Position numbers and translations under genes: made by a program. Positions 20,752-28,427 of a stretch of DNA of 28,444 nt are shown here, one piece after another; positions within the stretch are counted from its first letter, which is position 1, and every line of letters begins with the position of its first letter. Source of the DNA: Bacilli bacterium (lineage in GTDB: Bacteria; Bacillota_I; Bacilli_A; RFN20; CAG-826); the NCBI GenBank assembly GCA_024698065.1, contig JAILRR010000094.1, forward strand, positions 1 to 28,444, written 5' to 3'. Below the pieces are notes generated by a model. It made no database searches and was not told the origin of the DNA. It worked only from the letters and a program-made list of their open reading frames with translations.

Positions 20752-22407
20752 TTACTGGAGTTCAGTGCCTGCGCCAAGGGTAAGAACCATATCAGTGATT
20801 TTGATCTCGCTGGAGATAAGGTTCTCAACTTCGATGGTGTGCTCTCCACTACTTAAGTTAACGTCATCGACGAGTTTAGCTGGCTCCCAGTATTCGTCAT
20901 TGGTGCCAAAGCCAAGCTGATTCGTGGCGAAGCTTGTGTCATAGAGGCTAAGCTCTTGCCCATCGAGTTTGACTTTAAGGGCGGCAGCGAGGTTGCTCGA
21001 GACGTTCTTCGAGGTCATCATCGCGGTGATGGAGGTTTTGCCAGCGGTCTTGGCATTGACTTTGTAGGAGATCTTATTGCCTTGCGATAAGGAAGCGGCT
21101 TTCTCTGGGCTACGGAAGGCATCGCTAGTGACGATGGTAGCGCCATTAAGAGTGAAATCAGCAGCGTGAGTAAGGTTGATCTTCTTGGCGTTAAGCTCTG
21201 GTTTTGGTCCTTCTAACATGGTGTCGATGATGCCATCGAGGGTGCTTTGTCTGACACCGATGGTGAGGAGGAAGTTATAGATTCTTTCCTGGAGGGTCTC
21301 GCCATCGAAGGTGCTGAGTTCGTGGATGTATCCGGCGATGCCATCTTCATTGGCCTGGCCAACGGTTGAGGTTTTGCCAATCGCACCAAAATTAGAGAAG
21401 AGATAATCCTGATAGATGTGCTGGATATCAAGGCCAAGGAGTCCATTGAGGAGCGTGGCGCATAAGCCAGTTCTATCGGTACCGATACGGCAATGGAAGA
21501 AGACTGGGTAGCAATTTGGCTCAGCGAAGCACTCGAAGAAGCGTCTCACTGGGATGATGTTACGGAAGAGGTTGTCTTTGCCGTTGGAATAGGCAAATGG
21601 GATGAAGTCATAGACGGTCTCACTATCGAGCTTGGAAGAGCCAGTGAAAGAACCACTGCCTTCGCTACCGGTGCCATTTGGACCACCACGGAGGTCGATC
21701 TCGGTCTTGAGGCCAAGATACTTTCTGGCGGTGTTTCTGCCAGTGTCATTGATGATGGAACCAGACTGGCTGTCATCAAGGGAGGCGGTTCTATAAATAA
21801 GTCCTTGTCTGATTTTGGCTCCGCTAGCGGTCAATTTGCCACCGAGGTCACGGCAGTTGGTCATGCCTTCGATGTTGACGATGCGAGGAAGGACATTCGC
21901 GGTCTCAAGGGTTTTGACGAATGAGTATTCGGTCTCGCCGCCTTCGAAGTTGGCTTTGACTCTGTAATAGTAAGTAGAACCAACGAAGAGGTTCTGGATG
22001 GTCGCTTTGCCATCTTTAGCAGGGAAGGACCAAGCATCTTCCATGTTGTTCTTGAGGCTGATCTCGACTTCGTAGGAAGCGACTTCCTTATCGGTGTCGT
22101 GCTCGAAGGCGATTTCGAAGGTCTTGCCTTCGCTTTGAGACTGGTTAGCGACGGTGTGATAGGTGCCGGTGAAGTCGCTTTCCTGAAGGGTGCTATAGTC
22201 GCCATCATAGTCGATGAAGGCTTTCTGATCCTCAGTTCTCACGTCGATTGGTTCATCGAAATCGGTGACGTCAGTGAAAGAGGCGCTTCCTGGATCGCTC
22301 CATGCGATAGACTGTTCGCCACTGCTTTTGTTGCCGTTGCCTGTACATGCGCCTAGGCCAAGGCAAAGAAGAGCGGACATAACTAGAAGCTTCTTATTGA
22401 GTTTCAT
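20752..22407 (-). CDS. Secreted tyrosine-phosphatase-like lipoprotein D
   Basis: 551 aa. Signal peptide with lipobox LGAC (Cys21); Fn3-like domain (about 90-172); Y_phosphatase3-type phosphatase (about 175-395) with TNCRDLGG (183-190), EIDLRGG (236-242) and P-loop HCRIGTDRTG (nucleophile Cys306, Arg312); and a C-terminal beta-rich module (about 410-551) that corresponds to the middle module of lipoprotein A. It thus equals lipoprotein A without the last module. Both keep QDYLFSNFG after the P-loop and lack the P-loop Lys of PtpB/LipA. Good AAAGGAGA ribosome binding site. Likely acts outside the cell on a phosphorylated substrate; specificity unknown. Confidence 0.82.
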   Translation of the reverse strand: MKLNKKLLVMSALLCLGLGACTGNGNKSSGEQSIAWSDPGSASFTDVTDFDEPIDVRTEDQKAFIDYDGDYSTLQESDFTGTYHTVANQSQSEGKTFEIAFEHDTDKEVASYEVEISLKNNMEDAWSFPAKDGKATIQNLFVGSTYYYRVKANFEGGETEYSFVKTLETANVLPRIVNIEGMTNCRDLGGKLTASGAKIRQGLIYRTASLDDSQSGSIINDTGRNTARKYLGLKTEIDLRGGPNGTGSEGSGSFTGSSKLDSETVYDFIPFAYSNGKDNLFRNIIPVRRFFECFAEPNCYPVFFHCRIGTDRTGLCATLLNGLLGLDIQHIYQDYLFSNFGAIGKTSTVGQANEDGIAGYIHELSTFDGETLQERIYNFLLTIGVRQSTLDGIIDTMLEGPKPELNAKKINLTHAADFTLNGATIVTSDAFRSPEKAASLSQGNKISYKVNAKTAGKTSITAMMTSKNVSSNLAAALKVKLDGQELSLYDTSFATNQLGFGTNDEYWEPAKLVDDVNLSSGEHTIEVENLISSEIKITDMVLTLGAGTELQ

Positions 22408-22426
22408 GTTTTTCTCCTTTTGTGTA

Positions 22427-22442
22427 TCACCCTTAAGGGTGA
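22427..22442 (-). promoter_or_regulatory. 16-bp perfect palindrome / leader hairpin before phosphatase D
   Basis: tcaccc-ttaa-gggtga, a perfect palindrome upstream of the AAAGGAGA site. It could act as an RNA hairpin (6-bp stem, TTAA loop) or a DNA operator. Confidence 0.5.
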
Positions 22443-22461
22443 GATTTCAAACATGGTTAGT

Positions 22462-22509
22462 ATATAGGTTAGAAAGCCCTTTCACTAGTCAATTTTTCGC
22501 AATTGCGAA
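22462..22509 (-). promoter_or_regulatory. Promoter region of phosphatase D with TTCGCAATTGCGAA palindrome
   Basis: Minus-strand TTGACT (22492-22487) with CTATAT (22467-22462) at 19 bp, a suboptimal spacing. A perfect 14-bp palindrome TTCGCAATTGCGAA (22496-22509) lies just upstream of the -35, where an activator would bind. Its half, AATTGCGAA, recurs at the -35 of phosphatase A. Confidence 0.4.
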
Positions 22510-22531
22510 GGTTTTTCTTTGGAAAGGCATG

Positions 22532-22562
22532 AAAAAAGAGGCCACCCCATAAGAGTGACCTC
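22532..22562 (-). terminator. Terminator after the GH3 operon
   Basis: About 10 bp of stem including G-T pairs (22538-22548 with 22553-22562), six T on the minus strand; a T run also follows on the plus strand, so it may work both ways. Confidence 0.8.
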
Positions 22563-22581
22563 AATTTTTTTAACTACCTAC

Positions 22582-23934
22582 TTAGGCAGCGGCTTCTGCT
22601 GAAGCAGCTGGAGCGCTTCCGATGTAGATGTTGGTGTCCCAGGTGAAGGTCGACCAAGTGGCGGTAACCTTCTTAACGTTTGGATCTTCAGTGTCTAAGA
22701 CTTCGCTGAACTTTAAGTTCTTATCGGCATCGAAGACAGCACCGACGTTGTAGTTGTTGAGAACGCGGATACCACGCCAACCCAAACGGGCTGGATCAAC
22801 GGCCTTGGCCTTTTCTTCGGTATCGACGACGACATAATCAATGCCTGGGTCGACATAGAAGCCGATGGTTGGGTAATAGACATAGCCGAACGCCTTGATG
22901 GTACGGCCATTGTTGAGGGAGGACTTAACCTCGGTGACCCACTTGTAGAACTTGGAGGTGTTGACGGAGCAGACCATGTCGTTGTCACGGCCACGGTTGT
23001 CGACCATGACTAAGGTCGCACCGGCTTCGCCACCCTCTTCGGTGTCATACCAGTAACCATAAATCTTGGTACCGTTGGATTCACCGTTGTATAAGCCATC
23101 ATCCCAGAGATAGAGATAGGCATAGTGTTTGGAGTAGTCACCCTGCCAGCCTTCGGCGTAAGCGCCTTCGAAGCAGTAGACTAAGTTGGCGCCGCTACGT
23201 TCGTAGGAGCTACCGACAGCGGTCTGGATAGCGCTGGTGGTTTGGGTGCTATACTCGTTGCTATCTTTGGTGAAGTGAACGGCGGTTGGGTCGAAGGTGT
23301 AACTAGCATCGACTTTGTCGCCGAATTCCTTCTGTAAATCGATAACGAATGGCTTGGCTTCTTCCTGGACTTCAACCTGTCCACCGGTTTTGGAAAGGGA
23401 GATGCTAAGCACAAGACCGACGATGACGAGGACGCCAGCTAAGCCAGCGGCACCGCCAAGACGTGGAAGAGCGAATGTCTTCTTGAGGGTCTCGGTTTCC
23501 TCTTGACCGATGTTATCTAAGAAGCAAGCGGTGATGGCAACGCCAAGAGTCATGATGTTGAGGATGAGATAGGTAAGATGGAGTCCGATTGATCCGCCTT
23601 CGTAGCCAACGCCAGTGCCGATGGCAGCTAAGACGGTTGGACAAAGCTGGATTTCGATGAAGAGAGCTCCGCTAAGAGCGCCGACAACGAAGACCTGAAG
23701 CCATTTGTGCTCTGGGGCAACAAGGGCGCCAAGCTGAATGAGGAAGGCAAAGAGAGCCCAGATCCAAACAAGTTCGGTCGGTTGTCCGTTGGCGCTGTTA
23801 GGCATCGTATGGCCATGGCCGTACTGGCCTGGCTCATAGGTAGCAGCGTAGAGGATGAAGAAGATTAAGGAGAGGATGGCTACGGCACACATGAACCAGT
23901 AGCCGAGCTTTTTGCTCTTAATGAACTTATTCAT
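22582..23934 (-). CDS. Five-TM membrane protein with large extracellular C-terminal domain
   Basis: 450 aa. Hydrophobic segments at about 11-31, 53-72, 79-98, 115-138 and 161-181; with an odd number, the remaining ~270 residues should be outside. That domain is rich in Tyr, Trp and acidic residues (WDDGLYNG, YGYWYDTEEGG, DNRGRDND) and ends in an Ala/Glu tail. I recognise no family. The start ATG shares its A with the TAA stop of the GH3 gene, and GGAGGT lies 8 nt upstream inside the GH3 end, so the two are translationally coupled and probably form a functional pair at the membrane. Confidence 0.8.
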   Translation of the reverse strand: MNKFIKSKKLGYWFMCAVAILSLIFFILYAATYEPGQYGHGHTMPNSANGQPTELVWIWALFAFLIQLGALVAPEHKWLQVFVVGALSGALFIEIQLCPTVLAAIGTGVGYEGGSIGLHLTYLILNIMTLGVAITACFLDNIGQEETETLKKTFALPRLGGAAGLAGVLVIVGLVLSISLSKTGGQVEVQEEAKPFVIDLQKEFGDKVDASYTFDPTAVHFTKDSNEYSTQTTSAIQTAVGSSYERSGANLVYCFEGAYAEGWQGDYSKHYAYLYLWDDGLYNGESNGTKIYGYWYDTEEGGEAGATLVMVDNRGRDNDMVCSVNTSKFYKWVTEVKSSLNNGRTIKAFGYVYYPTIGFYVDPGIDYVVVDTEEKAKAVDPARLGWRGIRVLNNYNVGAVFDADKNLKFSEVLDTEDPNVKKVTATWSTFTWDTNIYIGSAPAASAEAAA

Positions 23935-26900
23935 TATGCATTACCTCCATCAGTGGTTTCTTCGACTTCTTTTGGTTCAGATTTCTTAAAGAAGGCAAAG
24001 AGAACGAAGCAAGCGATTGAAGCGATTGTGAAGGCTCCGAAGACGCCGTCGATTGACCAGACGACCGGGATCCACCACTTGAATCTTTCCTGAACTTCGA
24101 TTTCCTCGACTTGGTCGCCTTTGGCAGCGGCTTCAGCAGCGGCACGGCCGGCGTCACCCATCCAGGATTGAGCATAGGCATACATGATGTCTTTGTTGGC
24201 TTTCTGGCAAAGGGAGAGCAGGTAACCGTCATCGGTGCTGGTGATAAGGTCGCGGATTAAGCTTCCACGGCCACCATCGAGACAGAAGACTTCGGTACCA
24301 CCAAGAATCATGGCGGCGGTGTTGGAATAATCGTCTGTGTTGGTACGGGCGGCAAGGGCGTCATCGATGATGAGACCTTTGTAGTTCCACTCAGAACGCA
24401 TGACGTTGAAGGCGAGTTTGTCGTGGGCAGCGGCATAGCGGAGACCGATACGGTTGTAAGAGGTCATGATGCCAAGGCCTTCACCTTTGGTGAGAGCACC
24501 TTCGAATGGACGTAAGTAGATTTCACGGATGGCTTGCTCATTGGAGAAGGTCGCAATTTTCTGACGGTTCTTCTCTTGGTTGTTGAGGAAGCAGTGTTTG
24601 ATGTTCATGATCAAACCTTTCTGACGAGCAGCTTTGATGATGTTGCTGGCAGTGAGGTAGTTCATGACGCCGTCTTCGGACATGTATTCGGAAGCACGGG
24701 AAGTGTAAGCGGTACGGCAGATGTTGGCGCCTGGGGCGTTGACACCAGAGACACCGCAGTAAAGGGCATCTTCACCATAGAAGGCACCGAATTTGGCCTG
24801 CATGGCGTGATCCCAAGTGGAGGTGTAGACAGGACCGGTAGCGAAACCAGTGGCCCAGCGTCCATCACCATAAGCGTATGGCATGAGAAGTCCTTCTGGA
24901 CCTTCAGCGATGGAGTTGGTTGGTTTGCCGACGCTTGGAACAGCGAGGATACCACGGTTGTCGGACATGGAGATGGTGAGGTCGTTGAGGGACATCTGTT
25001 TGATGAAGTCATTCCAACGTGGGTCATCATATTCCCAGGTGGCGACGTCGGAGAATTTGATTGGATTATCGAGCTTGACGTTATAGTCAATACCATCTCC
25101 ATCTTTATAGGATTTGGCATCGGCAGGCTTCTGATAGATCTTGTTCATGTTCATAGCATCCTTCATAGTCTGACTCTGAGTGATGTTATGATCTGATCCG
25201 GTTGGCCAGGTGCCCTGCCAGTTGTCACGGCTGAGATAGGTGATCTTCTCACTGCTATCGGCCCAATAGTTGACATCGGCATCTTCAAACTGGTTGTTGA
25301 CTTGGACGTCTTTGTTATAAATGGATTTCTTATACGCGTTGATGGCGCCAGAGATATCGAGTTCTTTGACGCAATCGAGGTCGGCAGTGTATTTAATGCC
25401 ATCGTGGTCTTTGAGTTCGGCGTTTGGAACGGTCTTACCAAGGATGTTGTTAAGAGCTTCGTGGACGCCATTACCACAGGAGAAGTAATACTTGCCATCT
25501 TCAAGGATGTATCCACCCTTGGTTCCGTCGCCGTTATCCTCATTTGGATCATAGGAAGCCATGAAGTAACGTGGAGCGGTGACCTTGACGGTCTTCTTCT
25601 CGTGGGCTCTGAGTTCAACTTTCTCATAGCCAAGGAGCTGGATGGCAGCTTTTGGAAGTCCACCTTCGGTATATGGGGACTGGAAGAAGAGCTGAGCAGC
25701 ATCTCTGCCTTCTCTGTCACCGAGGTTCTCGACTTCGATTTCGGCCTCGATCTCATCGGTCTCAGCATTATAGGTAAGGGAGGTCATCTTCTGCTTGAAG
25801 TCGACGTAAGAAAGGCCATAACCGAATGGATAGGCGACTTCTTCGTCGTAAGCCCAAGATGTTTCACCGTTATAGGTACCGGCATCGCCGTTAGCGTTGC
25901 CTCTGCCTAAGACACAGTCGGCATAACGGGTTTCGTAGTATTTGTAACCAACGTAGATGCCTTCCTGATAGATGACGTAGTTTCCAGAAGCATTGTCGCC
26001 TTTGAAGCCTGGATTGCCGAAGTTCTGGACGGCAGCACTGTTAGAACAGTGGGTTGGGAAAGTGACACAGGTGTGTCCGCTTGGGTTAGCTTTGCCAACG
26101 ATGACGTTGCCAACACCTTCCATGGAATAGTAACCAGGAACGCCGAAGTAGAGAACGGCATCGACGCCATACTCCTCTTGGCTAGCGTAGTCGAGTGACA
26201 TTGGCATTGGGGAGTTGATAAGGACAATGGTCTTACTGAAAGCCTCAGATTCCTTAATCATCTTAAGCAAGTCGGCCTCATTTGGTTTGAGGTCGAGAGC
26301 GCCAACATCAGCTTGGCTGTTCTTGAAGTTTAAGCTTGGGTCGCTATCTTCGGTACCGCAACGGCGGAAGACAACGATTGCGGCGCCATTGTAATCACCA
26401 AAGCTATCTTTTACCTCATCGGTGTAGATAGTGACTGGGTCTTCTGGATCGTCGTTAGACGAAACCTTGACTGACTCAGGGGAGAAAGTCTTGGTTGGGC
26501 TGTAAAGATTCCAGACCGTTGGGTTGATCTCAAGGCCAGCTTTCTCGAAGCCTTCATTGAGACGGACGACATAAGCGTCGTTAGGAGCAGCACCACCTGC
26601 ACCAGAACGATGGAATAAGTGAGCGGCATTGTGACCGAAGACGGTGACTTTGTGCTCATTTTCCTTGAGCGGAAGGACGTTCTTGTCATTCTTGAGAAGG
26701 ACGGAACCTTGTTCCTCTTCCTCAACAGCGAACTGGTAAGCATCCTTGATCATGCGTTTCCAACCGTCATCACTAAGATTGCCGTTTTCATCTGCATAAT
26801 CAGAACGGAAGGACTTACTAATCTTTTTGACATTCAATCCGAGAGCGTCGTTGATGAGGTTTTCATATGGGCCGAAAGCCAATGTGGAACCTGCAGCGGC

Positions 26901-26960
26901 GAGGACGGAAAGACTGAGTCCAACTGCTGATAAACCTAGCCAAAAGTTAGATTTTTTCAT
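23934..26960 (-). CDS. Membrane-anchored GH3 glycoside hydrolase with permuted domain order
   Basis: 1008 aa from the ATG at 26960 (AGAAAGGA four nt upstream; an in-frame extension to 27035 lacks support). TM at about 6-28; then the GH3 C-domain (about 75-385: QGSVLLKN, GVPGYYSMEG, NPSGHTCVTFP, EGIYVGYKYYET, YPFGYGLSY); then an Fn3-like domain (about 390-475); an insertion; then the GH3 TIM barrel (about 655-950: KHCFLNNQEKNR, IMTSYNRI, GLIIDD with the nucleophile at Asp866 or Asp867 in place of SDW); and a second TM at about 962-991. This C-domain-first order is known from a few rumen beta-glucosidases (Ruminococcus albus, Butyrivibrio). Both ends are membrane-anchored, with the enzyme outside. 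Substrate unknown, probably a beta-glucoside or beta-xyloside. Confidence 0.87.
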   Translation of the reverse strand: MKKSNFWLGLSAVGLSLSVLAAAGSTLAFGPYENLINDALGLNVKKISKSFRSDYADENGNLSDDGWKRMIKDAYQFAVEEEEQGSVLLKNDKNVLPLKENEHKVTVFGHNAAHLFHRSGAGGAAPNDAYVVRLNEGFEKAGLEINPTVWNLYSPTKTFSPESVKVSSNDDPEDPVTIYTDEVKDSFGDYNGAAIVVFRRCGTEDSDPSLNFKNSQADVGALDLKPNEADLLKMIKESEAFSKTIVLINSPMPMSLDYASQEEYGVDAVLYFGVPGYYSMEGVGNVIVGKANPSGHTCVTFPTHCSNSAAVQNFGNPGFKGDNASGNYVIYQEGIYVGYKYYETRYADCVLGRGNANGDAGTYNGETSWAYDEEVAYPFGYGLSYVDFKQKMTSLTYNAETDEIEAEIEVENLGDREGRDAAQLFFQSPYTEGGLPKAAIQLLGYEKVELRAHEKKTVKVTAPRYFMASYDPNEDNGDGTKGGYILEDGKYYFSCGNGVHEALNNILGKTVPNAELKDHDGIKYTADLDCVKELDISGAINAYKKSIYNKDVQVNNQFEDADVNYWADSSEKITYLSRDNWQGTWPTGSDHNITQSQTMKDAMNMNKIYQKPADAKSYKDGDGIDYNVKLDNPIKFSDVATWEYDDPRWNDFIKQMSLNDLTISMSDNRGILAVPSVGKPTNSIAEGPEGLLMPYAYGDGRWATGFATGPVYTSTWDHAMQAKFGAFYGEDALYCGVSGVNAPGANICRTAYTSRASEYMSEDGVMNYLTASNIIKAARQKGLIMNIKHCFLNNQEKNRQKIATFSNEQAIREIYLRPFEGALTKGEGLGIMTSYNRIGLRYAAAHDKLAFNVMRSEWNYKGLIIDDALAARTNTDDYSNTAAMILGGTEVFCLDGGRGSLIRDLITSTDDGYLLSLCQKANKDIMYAYAQSWMGDAGRAAAEAAAKGDQVEEIEVQERFKWWIPVVWSIDGVFGAFTIASIACFVLFAFFKKSEPKEVEETTDGGNA

Positions 26961-26964
26961 AGTT

Positions 26965-26987
26965 TCCTTTCTGCGCATATTCGCGCA
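26965..26987 (-). promoter_or_regulatory. Leader hairpin and ribosome binding site of the GH3 gene
   Basis: tgcgc/gcgca (26972-26976 with 26983-26987, 6-nt loop) directly precedes AGAAAGGA (26972-26965) and the ATG at 26960. Confidence 0.5.
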
Positions 26988-27020
26988 ACTATATTCATAG
27001 TCGCTTATTATCAAAAAATA

Positions 27021-27034
27021 TGTGAGCGCTTCCA
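27021..27034. promoter_or_regulatory. cre-like operator upstream of the GH3 gene
   Basis: tgtgagcgcttcca matches TGWAANCGNTNWCA at 12 of 14 positions and has the central palindromic AGCGCT. A CcpA/LacI-family site is inferred. Confidence 0.4.
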
Positions 27035-27461
27035 AAAATGATTAACTTGCGATTTTTACTTTCCTTTCTTATTGAGTTACTCAAAAATTTGTTTGCGATT
27101 CCTTTCTTTTTGAAAGGGTTTTCAGGTTATTTTTCTCCGCAAAAAAATCTATTTTTGGCGTCTCAAGAATCACAAATTTGTCGGATTTTTTAAAGACTAG
27201 CTCCCCCGCTTTCACATAAAAAAATAAGGAAAATAGGAAGAAATATTGATAATTACAGTTTCGTTGAAATTAAGGTTTTATGGGCATTTCCTTCCAAAAA
27301 AGCCACTTGTTATGGGAAGTATTCACTGGTCTTATTTTGTATAGGATGTCTAAACCGAAACGAATTGTAAAGAAGCAAAAATATAGATAATCATGTTATA
27401 TGGACAAACTTGCGTTTTTTAGGTAAGATAATTTACGCATTTTCTTTCGATTTTTTTATAT

Positions 27462-28418
27462 ATGGAAAGTAGTCGTATTGAAATAGTCAAATACCCGAAG
27501 GTCAAACACATCAAGATGTTTGTCAATAAGATCAAGTTCGTTGAGAACCACCTTCACAACGACTTTGAGATCCTTTTGAACTTGACCGGAAAAGGTATCC
27601 TCGAAATCAATAACGCTACATACATCTATGGCCCTGGTGACATCATCTTCATCAATTCCGGTGATGTCCATAGTCTTTCCTCACACTTAGGCGATGAAGA
27701 TAAAAACCATTCTGGTGGGCCTACTTCGTTATTCGTTCAGATCAGCAACCACTTCCTAAGGGAATACTTCCCCCAGATTCATAGCTCCGTCTTCAAAAGC
27801 GGCAATCTCCGCGATTCCCTTAACGATGCTGACTATAAGAATCTCAGCAAGCTCCTCACCGATGCTGCATTATCCTATTTCTCAGAAACGAATTACTTCC
27901 AGCTCGATGTGGTCGCTTCGATCTCAAAAGCTTTAGCATACGTCTACCGCCACCTCGATTACAAAGTCATCAACGAGGTTCAGAAAGAAAGAATCAACCG
28001 CAAGAAGAGCAGGATGGAGAGAATCATCTCCTACATCGATGCTAACTTTGATTCACAGATCCGTTTAGAGGATATTGCTTCCAAAGAGAACCTTTCCGTC
28101 ACCCACTTATCCCACATCTTCTCTTCATCATTCGGCATGACATTCCAGGAATTCGTCAATATAAAAAGAATGGAACAGTGCATCCGTTTAATGGCTAACA
28201 GTGAGAAAACCCTTCTCGAAATCTCTTATGAATCAGGATTCTCTGATTCCAAATACATGAACAAGATGTTTCTTAAGAGGTTTGGCTGCACCCCAAAAGA
28301 ATACAGAAAGAAATACGGGACATATTATGATGGCCCGACAATGGAAACAGGAAAATTCGAGATCATCTATAACGACCAGGATTCCCTCAAAGAAGTCGAG
28401 AATTACATCGGCAAGTAA
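27462..28418 (+). CDS. AraC-family transcriptional regulator with cupin sensor domain
   Basis: 318 aa. The N-terminal cupin (about 15-95) has HNDFEILLNLTGKG and the YGPGDIIFINSGDVHSL motif typical of sugar-sensing AraC proteins. The C-terminal pair of helix-turn-helix motifs (about 187-285) has IRLEDIASKENLSVTHLSHIF and LLEISYESGFSDSKYMNKMF, ending with the family's FGCTPKEYRKKYG. It is divergent from the GH3 operon across a 501-bp region with repeated boxes, so it probably controls that operon in response to a sugar ligand. No Shine-Dalgarno sequence before the ATG. Confidence 0.88.
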   Translation: MESSRIEIVKYPKVKHIKMFVNKIKFVENHLHNDFEILLNLTGKGILEINNATYIYGPGDIIFINSGDVHSLSSHLGDEDKNHSGGPTSLFVQISNHFLREYFPQIHSSVFKSGNLRDSLNDADYKNLSKLLTDAALSYFSETNYFQLDVVASISKALAYVYRHLDYKVINEVQKERINRKKSRMERIISYIDANFDSQIRLEDIASKENLSVTHLSHIFSSSFGMTFQEFVNIKRMEQCIRLMANSEKTLLEISYESGFSDSKYMNKMFLKRFGCTPKEYRKKYGTYYDGPTMETGKFEIIYNDQDSLKEVENYIGK

Positions 28419-28427
28419 AAACAAAAA

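Larger units (their letters stand above)
26961..27461. other. Divergent 501-bp regulatory region between GH3 and AraC
   Basis: No gene is seen. AT-rich. It holds a leader hairpin (26972-26987), a cre-like site (27021-27034), direct repeats TTGCGATT at 27047-27054 and 27093-27100, a 13-bp palindrome TTGAGT-T-ACTCAA (27072-27084) between them, a cctttc/gaaagg hairpin (27101-27117), and a 14-bp repeat AACTTGCGwTTTTT at 27044-27057 and 27407-27420. Promoters for both genes must lie here; no consensus pair is convincing. Confidence 0.6.

Noticed and set aside
24534..25196. 220-aa plus-strand open frame inside the GH3 gene
   Set aside because: Antisense to conserved GH3 barrel motifs, no ribosome binding site, composition typical of a shadow frame.
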